A stretch of DNA of 64,000 nt from the NCBI GenBank assembly GCA_913063225.1, contig CAJXYP010000015.1, positions 16,949 through 80,948 on the forward strand, read 5' to 3'. The stretch is from an uncultured Cellvibrionales bacterium (GTDB lineage Bacteria; Pseudomonadota; Gammaproteobacteria; Pseudomonadales; GM7GCV1). Every line of letters begins with the position of its first letter. The first letter of the stretch is position 1. The notes beneath the pieces were generated by a model. It had not been told where the DNA came from. It did no database searches and saw nothing but the letters and a program-made list of their open reading frames with translations. The translations under genes and the position numbers were made by a program. This document shows, piece by piece, positions 1 to 8,774 of this stretch.

Positions 1-13
1 AAGCATTCACCCT

Positions 14-919
14 TTAACCCCGCTGCTCTGACTTCGCGCGACCCAGAATACTAGGATGCATGGCGAATACCGAATGATCGAGATCTAGCTCCATCAGCAC
101 GTCAGTGGAGCTACCCAGGTTATTTAACATGTGTCTAGTTAACCGCTCATAGTGTGAAATAAATCGTTTCAATTTAATCGGATCCGTCAATTCTGTCTGC
201 TTGCCGAGGGCCTCTACCAACTTTGCTTCCTGCTCACTGCGCCACTCATATACCTGCTCAAAAGAAGGCACCTTTAACATCGCAAATAAATTGAGTTTAC
301 TCCAGAGGCGCTCTTCGTATTCGACGAGTTTCTGATTTACATAGGCTCGCCACGCCCCATCAGTGTCCTCTTTAGATTCCAAGGAATTAACAGCTATATC
401 CAGCTCTTCTGGTAACTGCGGTAGACAACCTACACACCAGCCTTCAAAAATAACCAGGTCCTGCTGACCCGTTACCAAGTCCCATTTGGACTTAGGAAAC
501 TGGTCATCAGAGGCTTTATCAAAACGGGGTACAAGCAAAGATTCGCCTGCTTGTAGCTGGCACAATCGGTCCAGAGTCTGTTCCCCCAAACCCAGATCAT
601 GAGTACCAGGAACACCCCTGGTTCGCAATAAAGGATGTACTTCCTTTGCGAGAACTTCGCGAGCGCTTTTGGTTAGATAAATGTCATCAAGAGAGAGGCA
701 AGTAACCTGCCATCCGTGCAGAACGGATGCCGCATTCGCCAAAAACTCCGCAAGCGTTGATTTACCCGAACCTTGTGCGCCATTTACGCCTAAAATAAGC
801 GTGCCTGAGAGCTTATTCTCTACTAAATAGCTTATTAACGGCAGATAATAGGTCTCAGCCGTATCGTAAAATGATTGACCTAAACCTTTCACCTGACAAA
901 AGTCTTTGATTAATTTCAT
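14..919 (-). CDS. P-loop kinase, D-glycerate 3-kinase-like
   Basis: A 301-residue cytoplasmic kinase of the glycerate kinase/uridine kinase-like P-loop family, predicted to phosphorylate D-glycerate to 3-phosphoglycerate. A Walker A motif (GVNGAQGSGKST) lies near residues 44-55, followed by LSLDDIYL, a typical substrate-side Asp pair, and by VIFEGWCVG. The open frame continues 58 codons upstream into the promoter region shared with pyk. I chose the ATG at 919 because MKLIKDF begins the conserved part and the upstream stretch is not protein-like. It diverges from pyruvate kinase, which fits a role feeding lower glycolysis. The exact substrate is inferred from family resemblance. Confidence 0.8.
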   Translation of the reverse strand: MKLIKDFCQVKGLGQSFYDTAETYYLPLISYLVENKLSGTLILGVNGAQGSGKSTLAEFLANAASVLHGWQVTCLSLDDIYLTKSAREVLAKEVHPLLRTRGVPGTHDLGLGEQTLDRLCQLQAGESLLVPRFDKASDDQFPKSKWDLVTGQQDLVIFEGWCVGCLPQLPEELDIAVNSLESKEDTDGAWRAYVNQKLVEYEERLWSKLNLFAMLKVPSFEQVYEWRSEQEAKLVEALGKQTELTDPIKLKRFISHYERLTRHMLNNLGSSTDVLMELDLDHSVFAMHPSILGRAKSEQRG

Positions 920-1093
920 TGTGCTCGACTCAATTGAGATAATCCGTAATATTAATACATACTTACGGGCATTATGTAACAAAAGAACATATAATTGCCC
1001 GGTAAGAAATCTGTCATTCAGACAACTATACTTGAAGGCCTGAACGCATAGTCTTTGACTAAATAAAGCAATTCTCGTACCAAAGGAACACAC

Positions 1094-2530
1094 ATGTCGC
1101 GCCGCACCAAGATAATCGCCACCCTAGGCCCCGCCAGCTCGTCGCCGCAGCAGATCAAAGATTTGATTCTGGCCGGCGCGAATGTATTCAGGCTGAATTT
1201 TTCTCACGGTAGCTGGGAAGAGCAAAGCGAGCGGGCGGAGCTTGTTCGATCGATTGCAGCGGAGTGTGACGAGCATATTGCCTTGATGGCGGATTTGCAG
1301 GGCCCGAAAATTCGAGTACATCGCTTCAAAGATGGTTCCGTTGAGCTGGAGCTAGGACAAACTTTCTATCTGGATACCGAGCTCGACGCAAAAGCGGGAG
1401 ATTCAACTCAGGTTGGTGTTCTCTATAAAGACCTTCCCACAGATTGCAAACCCGGTGACCGACTGCTGCTTGACGACGGCCGTATTGAACTCGATATCGA
1501 AGAAATTTCTGGTTCGCGTATTCGCACGACTGTATCGACCGCCGGTAAGCTATCTAACAACAAGGGGATTAACTTAGCGGGAGGCGGACTATCTGCCCCT
1601 GCACTCACTGAAAAAGATTTAGCAGACTTGGAATGCGTGGCTAAATTGCAAATCGATTACTTGGCTATATCCTTCCCTAAATCGGCTAAAGATATGGAAT
1701 ATGCGCGAGCCCAGGCAGGCAAGGCAGGCTTCCATGGCCATCTAGTCGCCAAAATTGAGCGCAGTGAGTCCGTGGCTAATGCGGAAGCTATGGATGCCAT
1801 TATTCTAGCCTCAGATGCAGTAATGGTCGCTCGAGGAGACCTCGGCGTAGAAATTGGCGATGCGCAGCTAGTAGGAGTTCAGAAGCGTCTTATATTGCGC
1901 GCAAGACAACTAGATAAGGTGGTAATCACGGCGACGCAAATGATGGAGTCGATGATTGAAAGCCCCCTACCCACTCGCGCAGAAGTTTTTGATGTGGCTA
2001 ATGCAGTTTTGGATGGAACCGATGCGGTAATGCTGTCAGCAGAAACGGCGGTGGGTAAACATCCTCACCTTGTTGTTGCAGCAATGGCTCGCGTTATCCG
2101 TGGGGCCGAAAAAGAAAGCGTCAATGTTATTTCCCAGCATCGGCGGGACAGGAAGTTCGTTGGAACCGATGAAACTATCGCAATGGCCGCCATGTATGCG
2201 GCAAATCATATGGAAAACATGAAGGCGATTGTATGTCATACCGAGTCGGGCACAACGCCGCTATTGATGTCGAGAATTCGCTCAGGAATACCTATTTATG
2301 CGCTGTCACCTAATATTTCAACACTGCGTCGCATGGCAATGGTTCGAGGCGTAACGCCTGTACTGTTCGACGAAGAAATTGGTAATGTTGCCGATACGGT
2401 TAAATCATCTCTTCGTAAGCTGAAATCCGATGGCCTATTGGAAAGCGATGACCAGCTTATCCTTACCATTGGCGATAGCATTGGCACCAGCGGAACCACC
2501 AATACCCTTAAAGTCCTTACGTTGGATTGA
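1094..2530 (+). CDS. pyk: Pyruvate kinase
   Basis: Converts phosphoenolpyruvate and ADP to pyruvate and ATP, the last step of glycolysis, in the cytoplasm as a homotetramer. The 478-residue length is normal. It opens with RRTKIIATLGPASSSP and the substrate motif FRLNFSHG. The B domain follows, then the active-site block LVAKIERSESVAN and the magnesium-binding signature MVARGDLGVEIG, and finally the C-terminal allosteric domain. The ATG at 1094 directly precedes the conserved N-terminus. The gene is divergent from the glycerate-kinase-like gene. No convincing terminator is visible in the 187 bp downstream. Confidence 0.97.
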   Translation: MSRRTKIIATLGPASSSPQQIKDLILAGANVFRLNFSHGSWEEQSERAELVRSIAAECDEHIALMADLQGPKIRVHRFKDGSVELELGQTFYLDTELDAKAGDSTQVGVLYKDLPTDCKPGDRLLLDDGRIELDIEEISGSRIRTTVSTAGKLSNNKGINLAGGGLSAPALTEKDLADLECVAKLQIDYLAISFPKSAKDMEYARAQAGKAGFHGHLVAKIERSESVANAEAMDAIILASDAVMVARGDLGVEIGDAQLVGVQKRLILRARQLDKVVITATQMMESMIESPLPTRAEVFDVANAVLDGTDAVMLSAETAVGKHPHLVVAAMARVIRGAEKESVNVISQHRRDRKFVGTDETIAMAAMYAANHMENMKAIVCHTESGTTPLLMSRIRSGIPIYALSPNISTLRRMAMVRGVTPVLFDEEIGNVADTVKSSLRKLKSDGLLESDDQLILTIGDSIGTSGTTNTLKVLTLD

Positions 2531-2717
2531 GGCATTTGCACGGAAGAATATTTTAATTTCAGGCACCAGAAGTAGACGCTTTGAACCGAGAGCAAAAACA
2601 CGCGCAAAGAGAGAGTTTATGTTTATAAACGACCGATTGAGCCTGTTTTTACCAGCAGTAGGCGCCCCTAAGCGACGCCGCATGGGAGTGAAATAGCTTT
2701 CGTGAAAAAGTCTCAGA

Positions 2718-3629
2718 TTAGAGGTCTTCGAGAATGGTGGAAAGTCGGCCTGCTGCCAACATAAGCCGGGTATGCGCAATGTGTTGCCCATCACTGACGT
2801 AGATATCATCCGGTGTGTAATCTTCTCTTAGGGTGTAAATAAAACGTGCCTCACCGAACCCTTCTTCTAACCACAGATTAGGATCCAATTCTTCCGCTGC
2901 CGCGCCGGTGACCTGCTTACCCCGAACACTTTGGTACAGCTCTGGATAAGTATCGTACCGTGCAAATAGGCCGACCGCCTCGTCCCACAATCCGTGAAGT
3001 GTTGTATCGCATCGGCCGGCAAAGCCCGGTTCAGAAGCACAGAATAAGTTACCTCCCAAATCATGATCACATTGTCGATCCACACTCGTGGCGGCATGAA
3101 GAGGCTGATGCGCGTCAGCTTCCATATGTATTATGAAAGCTAGCAATATTGCTTTACTTACATCCTCGGTCGCCAGCTCATAACTTTCGAGAAGCAAAGG
3201 AAATACGCTAGCCAGATTAACTTCATTTTCGATCTGACATTGAGGGGCTTCGTCTCCCCCAATGTAGTGCGGTTGATTACGATAGTGCCAGGTACTAGTA
3301 TCCGCATCGGACAAATGACTGAGTGGCTCGGGCACTTCTTGATTCCATTGCGCAAAAAGTTCTCCAAGAGGTATATTCCGAACGCGATCAGGGAAAGAGG
3401 CAATCTTGCCTAGATCTTCTGCGGAGCCGTAATTCTTCAGCAAAAAAAGCCGTTCATCTGTCTCAAATGTAGTTTCGAGCGTACGGGCTATTCGGTTTAC
3501 TTCCCTACTTTGCTCTGGAGATAATGCTTTAACCGCTAAATCCACTATTAAAACGTGCCCGTCGGTATTCCAAGCAAGTGCCGATGGAGCAACCAAACTA
3601 AGTAATAAAATAAACAGTAATTTTTTCAT
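2718..3629 (-). CDS. Secreted S1/P1-type nuclease
   Basis: A zinc-dependent single-strand nuclease (also a 3'-nucleotidase in many homologs), exported to the periplasm or outside. Residues 1-19 are a clear signal peptide. Cleavage would leave Trp20 as the mature N-terminus, and in this family the N-terminal Trp is itself a zinc ligand; WNTDGH supplies the next His. The core motif HMEADAHQPLHAA and the later CDHDLGGN carry the remaining zinc-binding His/Asp residues. The length (303 aa) is normal. It is likely used for scavenging phosphate or nucleosides from extracellular nucleic acids. It lies downstream of the DnaE2 fragment on the same strand. Confidence 0.92.
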   Translation of the reverse strand: MKKLLFILLLSLVAPSALAWNTDGHVLIVDLAVKALSPEQSREVNRIARTLETTFETDERLFLLKNYGSAEDLGKIASFPDRVRNIPLGELFAQWNQEVPEPLSHLSDADTSTWHYRNQPHYIGGDEAPQCQIENEVNLASVFPLLLESYELATEDVSKAILLAFIIHMEADAHQPLHAATSVDRQCDHDLGGNLFCASEPGFAGRCDTTLHGLWDEAVGLFARYDTYPELYQSVRGKQVTGAAAEELDPNLWLEEGFGEARFIYTLREDYTPDDIYVSDGQHIAHTRLMLAAGRLSTILEDL

Positions 3630-3672
3630 AAGTTCTCTAATATTTTTCCTAATGAGCTCTCTAGTGCACTCT

Positions 3673-4125
3673 CTAATGAAAATCTCTTGATTTCACTGAT
3701 AGGTTTTCAATTTCCTGAGAGTGATCTTCTAGTGATCCAGCAATAACATGAGTAACCCCCTGCGCTGTTTCAACACTACCTTTGATCAACAACAGGCTAG
3801 ACGTCATTAGCTCCTTTCGGAAATTTTCTTGTACCTTCGGCCAGACAATAACATTTATGTTTCCGGTTTCATCTTCTAGTGTTAAAAACACCGTACCTTT
3901 GGCCGTGCCTGGACGTTGTCGACCCGTCACCAATCCCGCCACCTGAACAAACCTGACAGAGTTTGTTTCTCCCAGCCGATTGGCAGGGCAACAGCGATCA
4001 AATGGTGGTTGCTTGCGTATCAATGACATTAAGTGTGGTCGAAGAGATACACCTGTAGTCGCATAGTCCGAAATAATTTCCGAGAGTATTTCTGGCTTGG
4101 CAAGGAAAACACCATCATCGCTCAC
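3673..4125 (-). CDS. Orphan C-terminal OB-fold fragment of error-prone polymerase DnaE2
   Basis: The 150 residues match only the end of DnaE2/ImuC, the error-prone DNA polymerase III alpha paralog of about 1000+ residues. Visible are the DYATTGVSLRPH segment, the OB-fold AGLVTGRQRPGTAKG...FLTLEDETGNINVIVW, and the family's terminal SRDFH. The polymerase, PHP and thumb regions are absent; OsmC lies only 30 bp upstream. A GTG start at 4125 has a GGAG eight bases before it, and an in-frame TAG lies eight codons upstream, so the piece could be translated on its own. It is most simply a deletion remnant, though an intact frame and a good ribosome site leave open a small standalone OB-fold protein. 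Confidence 0.75.
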   Translation of the reverse strand: MSDDGVFLAKPEILSEIISDYATTGVSLRPHLMSLIRKQPPFDRCCPANRLGETNSVRFVQVAGLVTGRQRPGTAKGTVFLTLEDETGNINVIVWPKVQENFRKELMTSSLLLIKGSVETAQGVTHVIAGSLEDHSQEIENLSVKSRDFH

Positions 4126-4155
4126 AACTACTACTCCATCTCTAATCTATTTCGC

Positions 4156-4569
4156 TTATACGATTTCATAACTATGAGAGATTTCCACACCGCCTCTTTC
4201 CAAAATTATGGAAGCAGAACAGTATTTTTCGGCGGATAACTTTACCGCTCTTTTCACCATAGCTTGTTTTAGGTTAGTGCCACTTACGAAGAAGTGGAGA
4301 TTGATCTTAGTAAATACCGCGGGCACTGCATCAGCCCGTTCGGCCTGAACTTCACAGCGACAATCTGTAACTTCCTGACGGCTTTTCTTCAATATATCGA
4401 CCACATCAAAGGTGGAACAGCCTCCTACCCCTAACAGCAACATTTCCATAGGCCGTGGCCCTTGGTTTTTACCGCCATATTCCGGCGGTCCATCCATTAT
4501 TAAACTATGACCACTGCCGCTATTAGCCTCAAAGCTAGCGTCTCCACGCCAGGTTATTTCTGCTTGCAA
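4156..4569 (-). CDS. OsmC family protein, YhfA-like
   Basis: A small OsmC/Ohr-superfamily protein resembling E. coli YhfA, of unclear function. The superfamily includes thiol peroxidases, with two conserved cysteines seen here in GVGGCSTFDVVDIL and SAEKYCSASIIL. The open frame can begin with GTG at 4614. I prefer the TTG at 4569 because GGAGAG lies just upstream and the resulting 137-aa protein lines up with the E. coli N-terminus (LQAEITW against MQARVKW). It is next to crp, as in Pseudomonas where an OsmC gene neighbours vfr. It is divergent from the first crp copy. Confidence 0.85.
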   Translation of the reverse strand: MQAEITWRGDASFEANSGSGHSLIMDGPPEYGGKNQGPRPMEMLLLGVGGCSTFDVVDILKKSRQEVTDCRCEVQAERADAVPAVFTKINLHFFVSGTNLKQAMVKRAVKLSAEKYCSASIILERGGVEISHSYEIV

Positions 4570-4709
4570 ATGACTCTCCGTATAACTTTTATTATGCTCT
4601 AAACAGACTATCACAAGTCACTAAAATTCTTGGGGAAATATAGGCTTACGCATCTCTGTAACGCGGATATAACTCTTTGACTTTGACACCTGCAAAGAAT
4701 ATTGTGAAT

Positions 4710-5408
4710 ATGAAAGCCAAAAAAATTCTTGCTCAAAAGATACTGCCACCAGGGGGTGCTGGTGGAACTCTAAACCCTCTATTGCGCCCAAGTAGTGCAC
4801 CTAGCCTGCCAGCTTTTTTGGAGCACTGCCAAAGACGCAGGTATCCGGCTAAATCCACCATCATATTCGCCGGTGAAAAAGGCGAATCGCTCTATTTCAT
4901 TATTCGTGGGACCGTCACCGTTGTTATCGAAGACGACGAAGGCCGCAAAATGATCATTGCATATATCAACGACGGTGAATTTTTTGGTGAGTTGGGCATC
5001 TTCAACGAAGGTGACAGAACTCGAAGCGCTTGGATTCGCGCAAAAACCGATTGCGAAGTTGCTGAAATTAGCTACGCAGGCTTTTTAGAGCTCTGGCGTG
5101 TCTATCCCGACATTCTATTTTCTATTGGCTCACAAATTGCCAACAGATTGAAAAAGACTACCCGTAAAGTAGGCGACCTTGCATTTATGGATGTAACCGG
5201 TCGTGTAGCGGGTTGCTTACTTGAGTTATGTAAACAACCCGATGCCATGACCCATCCAGACGGTATGCAGATTAAGGTTACTCGCCAATAAATCGGCCGT
5301 ATTGTTGGCTGTTCAAGAGAGATGGTTGGGCGGGTACTTAAAGACCTTGAAGAACAAGGATTAGTCGAAGTTAAAGGTAAAAATATGGTCGTGTACGGGA
5401 CTCGCTAG
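4710..5408 (+). pseudogene. crp: crp/vfr copy 1, interrupted by TAA in the helix-turn-helix
   Basis: A cAMP receptor protein homolog very close to E. coli CRP. The cyclic-nucleotide domain ([13 protein letters not shown]), the long dimer helix ([16 protein letters not shown]) and the start of the HTH domain ([14 protein letters not shown]) are intact. At 5289-5291 a TAA replaces the Glu codon of the usual RQEIG. The same frame then continues for 38 codons as [20 protein letters not shown] and on to VVYGTR, ending at 5408. A single G-to-T change (GAA to TAA) explains the break. The truncated 193-residue product would bind cAMP but lack DNA-recognition helices. The ATG at 4710 is the likely start; the frame is also open to a TTG at 4677. 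Confidence 0.88.
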
Positions 5409-5477
5409 CTATAGCGACTACTCCCGAGACCAAGCTTGATATACAAAATCTGGCGAGGCCATGGGGGAAAAACAAAC

Positions 5478-5516
5478 AAAAAAAAGCAAAAAAAACACCA
5501 CCTATCGATGGTGGTG
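5478..5516 (-). terminator. Intrinsic terminator on the minus strand between the two crp copies
   Basis: A perfect 7-bp stem, CACCACC at 5496-5502 and GGTGGTG at 5510-5516, is followed in the minus-strand sense by a long T-rich run (the plus strand is almost pure A from 5467 to 5495). The orientation only works for transcripts moving leftward. These would be trp operon read-through or an antisense RNA across crp copy 2. Confidence 0.6.
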
Positions 5517-5551
5517 GATTTGCCGAGTGGCACTATTGTTGGAGAGATAAG

Positions 5552-6253
5552 TTGGCAGCATCAGTTTCAGAAAGACGAGAAATTCCAAATATTGATCGCT
5601 ACTTATCTTATTGCGATGTTAATAAATATCCTGCAAAAAGCACCATTATCTCCACTGGCGAAGATGGCGATACGCTCTACTACATTATTAAAGGCACCAT
5701 TACGGTTCTTGTAGAGGACGACAATGGTCGAGAAATTATTTTGGCCTACCTTTCCGAAGGCGATTTCTTTGGAGAATTAGGTATTTATAGCGAAGATGCA
5801 CAAACACGCAGCGCTTGCATTAAAGCGCGTACAGATTGCGAAGTCGGTGAACTTAAATATAAGCGCTTTCACGAGCTAGCAAAAATATATCCAAGCCTGA
5901 TGCAAGCTGTCGATTCACAGGTAGCTGACCGACTAAGAATGACCACCAGAAAGGTGTTGGATCTGGCCTTTTTAGACGTGACAGGCCGTGTGGCTAGTTG
6001 CTTAATGGACTTGTGCCGTCTGGCAGAAGCCATCGAAGTCGAAGATGGCGTGCAAATTAAGGTTTCACGTCCGGAAATTGCCCGGATCATCGGCTGCTCA
6101 CGGGAAATGGCAGGAAGAATAATGAAAGACATGCAAGACATGGGCCTGATCGAGGCGCATGGCATGACGGTAGTAGTATTTGGCGCCAGTAAAAACCCAC
6201 CTACTTGGCAGCAACCAGCTGAAGACGACCCAAAACCCGACTCAATAAACTAG
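5552..6253 (+). CDS. crp: CRP/Vfr-like cAMP-responsive regulator, intact copy 2
   Basis: A 233-residue CRP family transcription factor. The cyclic-nucleotide-binding domain covers about residues 15-130, with the phosphate-binding cassette FFGELGIYSEDAQTRSA. The dimer helix has MTTRKVLDLAFLDVTGR, and the C-terminal HTH has SRPEIARIIGCSREMAGRI. The start is TTG at 5552, preceded by GGAGAG at good spacing. It carries a C-terminal tail of about 25 residues beyond the E. coli end. Its sequence is more diverged from E. coli CRP than the broken copy 1, yet it is the intact one, so it presumably carries the regulatory role. It is followed by trpC on the opposite strand. Confidence 0.93.
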   Translation: MAASVSERREIPNIDRYLSYCDVNKYPAKSTIISTGEDGDTLYYIIKGTITVLVEDDNGREIILAYLSEGDFFGELGIYSEDAQTRSACIKARTDCEVGELKYKRFHELAKIYPSLMQAVDSQVADRLRMTTRKVLDLAFLDVTGRVASCLMDLCRLAEAIEVEDGVQIKVSRPEIARIIGCSREMAGRIMKDMQDMGLIEAHGMTVVVFGASKNPPTWQQPAEDDPKPDSIN

Positions 6254-6264
6254 AGCATCCCGCT

Positions 6265-6354
6265 CGGTTAAAAACCACAGCCCTGAGCGCATAGAGAACA
6301 CATACTTGGGCCAAAGGGCGCGAACGCGTCCGGTTAAAGAGCATAGCCTTGAGC
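6265..6354. repeat. Imperfect 24-bp direct repeat between crp copy 2 and trpC
   Basis: Two copies starting CGGTTAAA and ending TGAGC lie at 6265-6288 and 6331-6354 (20 of 24 positions identical, period 66 bp). They lie in the convergent gap between crp copy 2 and trpC. No terminator-like stem is evident, and the function is unknown. Confidence 0.4.
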
Positions 6355-6362
6355 CAAGGAAA

Positions 6363-7157
6363 TTAAGCCCGATTAAAAAGTCTTTGTAACTCAGCACCTG
6401 GGTCTTCGGCCCGCATAAATGCCTCTCCGACCAAAAACGCCTGAATTCCAGCGTTCAGCATTTTCTGCACATCTTCAGAACTATGTATTCCGCTTTCGGT
6501 AACCACTAAAGGCCCTTCGGGAATATTTGAAAGCAAGTCCACGCTAGTTTGTAGATTGGTTTCAAAATTATGTAAATTGCGATTATTAATTCCGAGAATG
6601 GCGTCATCTATTTTCAACGCAAGATCAAGCTCCTGGGCATCATGTACTTCAATCAATACATCCATAGTCAAGGCTCTGGCGCAGGCATGCAGATCGATTA
6701 ACTGATGCTGATCGAGAGAAGCCACAATCAAAAGCACGCAATCCGCACCGAGGCTTCTCGCCTCAGCTATTTGATAAGTATCGATTAGAAAATCTTTGCG
6801 TATCACCGGCAGACTGGTGGCAGCTCGAGCTTGTACTAGGAAGTCTTCGCCTCCCTGAAAAAAGTCTTTGTCCGTAAGCACTGACAGACAGGCAGCTCCA
6901 CCCTCCTCATAACTTCTGGCAATCTCTGCAGGATGAAAATCCGGTCGAATGATGCCTTTGCTGGGTGAAGCTTTTTTTATTTCGGCTATTACACCGGCTT
7001 TTCCATCGGTAATCTTATTTCTGAGTGCTCGCTCAAAGCCACGACAGGCGTCGACTTCGGAAAGACCTGCAAGAATTTCGGCTTCGCTTCGTTGCTTTTT
7101 ACGCTCGGCAACTTCCTCTTTTTTGCGAGAATTAATCTGATCGAGAATTGTGCTCAT
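6363..7157 (-). CDS. trpC: Indole-3-glycerol phosphate synthase
   Basis: Catalyses ring closure of CdRP to indole-3-glycerol phosphate in tryptophan synthesis. It is a TIM barrel of 264 residues. The N-terminus MSTILDQINSRKKEEVAERK is typical, then AEIKKASPSKGIIR (catalytic Lys), VIRKDFLID, GINNRNL and VTESGI follow in barrel order. It is monofunctional, not fused to trpF. It is the last gene of trpE-G-D-C, three bases after trpD, so it is presumably co-transcribed. The order trpG-trpD-trpC next to crp/vfr matches Pseudomonas. Confidence 0.97.
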   Translation of the reverse strand: MSTILDQINSRKKEEVAERKKQRSEAEILAGLSEVDACRGFERALRNKITDGKAGVIAEIKKASPSKGIIRPDFHPAEIARSYEEGGAACLSVLTDKDFFQGGEDFLVQARAATSLPVIRKDFLIDTYQIAEARSLGADCVLLIVASLDQHQLIDLHACARALTMDVLIEVHDAQELDLALKIDDAILGINNRNLHNFETNLQTSVDLLSNIPEGPLVVTESGIHSSEDVQKMLNAGIQAFLVGEAFMRAEDPGAELQRLFNRA

Positions 7158-7160
7158 TTG

Positions 7161-8189
7161 CTATTCAACATCCTTCAGACAGCGGCTAAAACTAACCAAC
7201 TCTGCCAATTTATTTTTGCCTAACCCACTACCAATAGCGTCTTGCGCCATAGAGACACCCTCGGCCAAGCTATCTGCCACACCACTTACATAGAGGGTGG
7301 CACCGGCATTTAGACTTACAATATTTGCTGCTCCAGTGTGCAGATCAGATATACCCATCTTTACCAGTTCCAGACTCGATTCCGGGTCCACGGCGCTTAG
7401 AGAGCTAAGTTCAACCGGCTCTAAGCCAAAGTCCTGGGGAGATATCTGGTATTCGCTTATCTCTCCGTCCTTAAGCTCACAAATATTGGTGGGAGCCGAG
7501 GCACTAATTTCATCTAATCCATCTGTTGAATGGACTACCAATACGTGATTGCTGCCCAACCCCTTCAATACTTCGGCTATTGGCCTCAACCAAGCATCGT
7601 CAAAAACGCCCAGGAGTTGATTTGGCGCCGACGCCGGATTAGTAAGCGGCCCCAAAAGGTTAAAGATAGTTCGCGTGGCCAACTCTTTACGAGGCCCAAT
7701 GGCATGCTTCATGGCTCCGTGATGTGCTGGCGCAAACATAAAACCTATGCCAATTTCGTCAATGCACTTGGATACCTGATCTGCGTTTAGGTCAAGATGT
7801 ACTCCAGCCGCTTCCAAAAGGTCGGCACTGCCACTTTTACTACTTACCGAGCGATTCCCATGCTTTGCAACTCGGGCTCCCGCTGCAGCGGCTACAAAGG
7901 CCGAAGCGGTCGAAACATTAAACAATTGGGATCCGTCACCACCGGTTCCACAGGTATCCACTAAATTAGCGGTATCCGCATCTACCTTGGTAGACAACTC
8001 CCGCATTATTTGTGCTCCACCCTGAATCTCCTCCACAGACTCACCTTTCATGCGAAGCGCAATCAGAAACCCAGCTATCTGCGCATCAGTGGCCTCCCCG
8101 GTCATGATTTGCCGCATCACCTGCTGCATCTCATCCAGAGTTAAATTAGTTCCGCCAATTGCTCGTGAGATAGCTAGTTGAATATTCAT
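7161..8189 (-). CDS. trpD: Anthranilate phosphoribosyltransferase
   Basis: Transfers phosphoribose from PRPP to anthranilate, the second step of tryptophan synthesis. It has 342 residues, the standard length. The PRPP-binding glycine-rich motif DTCGTGGDGSQLFNVST is near residue 82, followed by KHGNRSVSSKSGSADLLEA and the segment GPLTNPA. It is not fused to trpG. It is separated by 3 bp from trpC and 6 bp from trpG, indicating one operon. Confidence 0.97.
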   Translation of the reverse strand: MNIQLAISRAIGGTNLTLDEMQQVMRQIMTGEATDAQIAGFLIALRMKGESVEEIQGGAQIMRELSTKVDADTANLVDTCGTGGDGSQLFNVSTASAFVAAAAGARVAKHGNRSVSSKSGSADLLEAAGVHLDLNADQVSKCIDEIGIGFMFAPAHHGAMKHAIGPRKELATRTIFNLLGPLTNPASAPNQLLGVFDDAWLRPIAEVLKGLGSNHVLVVHSTDGLDEISASAPTNICELKDGEISEYQISPQDFGLEPVELSSLSAVDPESSLELVKMGISDLHTGAANIVSLNAGATLYVSGVADSLAEGVSMAQDAIGSGLGKNKLAELVSFSRCLKDVE

Positions 8190-8195
8190 TTTTAC

Positions 8196-8774
8196 CTACC
8201 TCTTTAGAAAGTTATCAAGCAGGTCGTGACCTTGCTGAGTAAGAATGGATTCTGGATGAAACTGCACACCTTCAACATCATATTCTCGGTGCCGTACGCC
8301 CATAATCTCATCCATTGCACCATTCTCATCTTGAGTCCACGCGGTTACTTCCAAGCATTCTGGCAACGTAGCAGCCTCTATTACCAAAGAGTGATACCTG
8401 GTCGCCGTAAAGGGGTTATTTAGCCCCTTAAAAACACCCAGATTATTATGGTAAATGTCTGAAACCTTGCCGTGCATAACCTTTTTGGCGCGCACAATAT
8501 TGCCGCCGAAGGCTTGGCCAATGCTCTGGTGACCTAAACAGATCCCCATAAGTGGAATTTGTCCAATAGCAGCCTTAATCAAAGGCATGGAAATACCCGC
8601 CTCATTGGGAGTGCAAGGCCCGGGCGAAATAACAATTTTTTCTGGCTGCATTTGTAAAACTTCTTCGACAGACAATTCGTCATTGCGCATAACTTTCACG
8701 TCCGCACCGAGTTCCGCCAGATAGTGCACCACGTTATAGGTGAAGGAATCGTAGTTATCGATCATCAAAATCAT
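8196..8774 (-). CDS. trpG: Anthranilate synthase, glutamine amidotransferase subunit
   Basis: The class I glutamine amidotransferase partner of TrpE, releasing ammonia for anthranilate formation; it may also serve para-aminobenzoate synthase. It has 192 residues. The nucleophile elbow [16 protein letters not shown] carries the catalytic Cys near residue 79, and GVQFHPESI near the end carries the His and Glu of the triad. Its start codon overlaps the trpE stop by four bases, so the two subunits are likely translationally coupled. Confidence 0.96.
   Translation of the reverse strand: MILMIDNYDSFTYNVVHYLAELGADVKVMRNDELSVEEVLQMQPEKIVISPGPCTPNEAGISMPLIKAAIGQIPLMGICLGHQSIGQAFGGNIVRAKKVMHGKVSDIYHNNLGVFKGLNNPFTATRYHSLVIEAATLPECLEVTAWTQDENGAMDEIMGVRHREYDVEGVQFHPESILTQQGHDLLDNFLKR

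Noticed and set aside
920..1093. 58-codon N-terminal extension of the glycerate-kinase-like protein
   Set aside because: It covers the divergent promoter region with pyk and lacks conserved sequence; the ATG at 919 starts the family core.
2430..2809. Short frames across the pyk-nuclease gap
   Set aside because: They overlap the ends of two confident genes, have no recognisable motif and no ribosome site.
5289..5291. Recoding of the in-frame stop in crp copy 1
   Set aside because: The codon is TAA. Selenocysteine uses TGA and pyrrolysine TAG, and no recoding structure was seen, so a simple GAA-to-TAA change is more likely.
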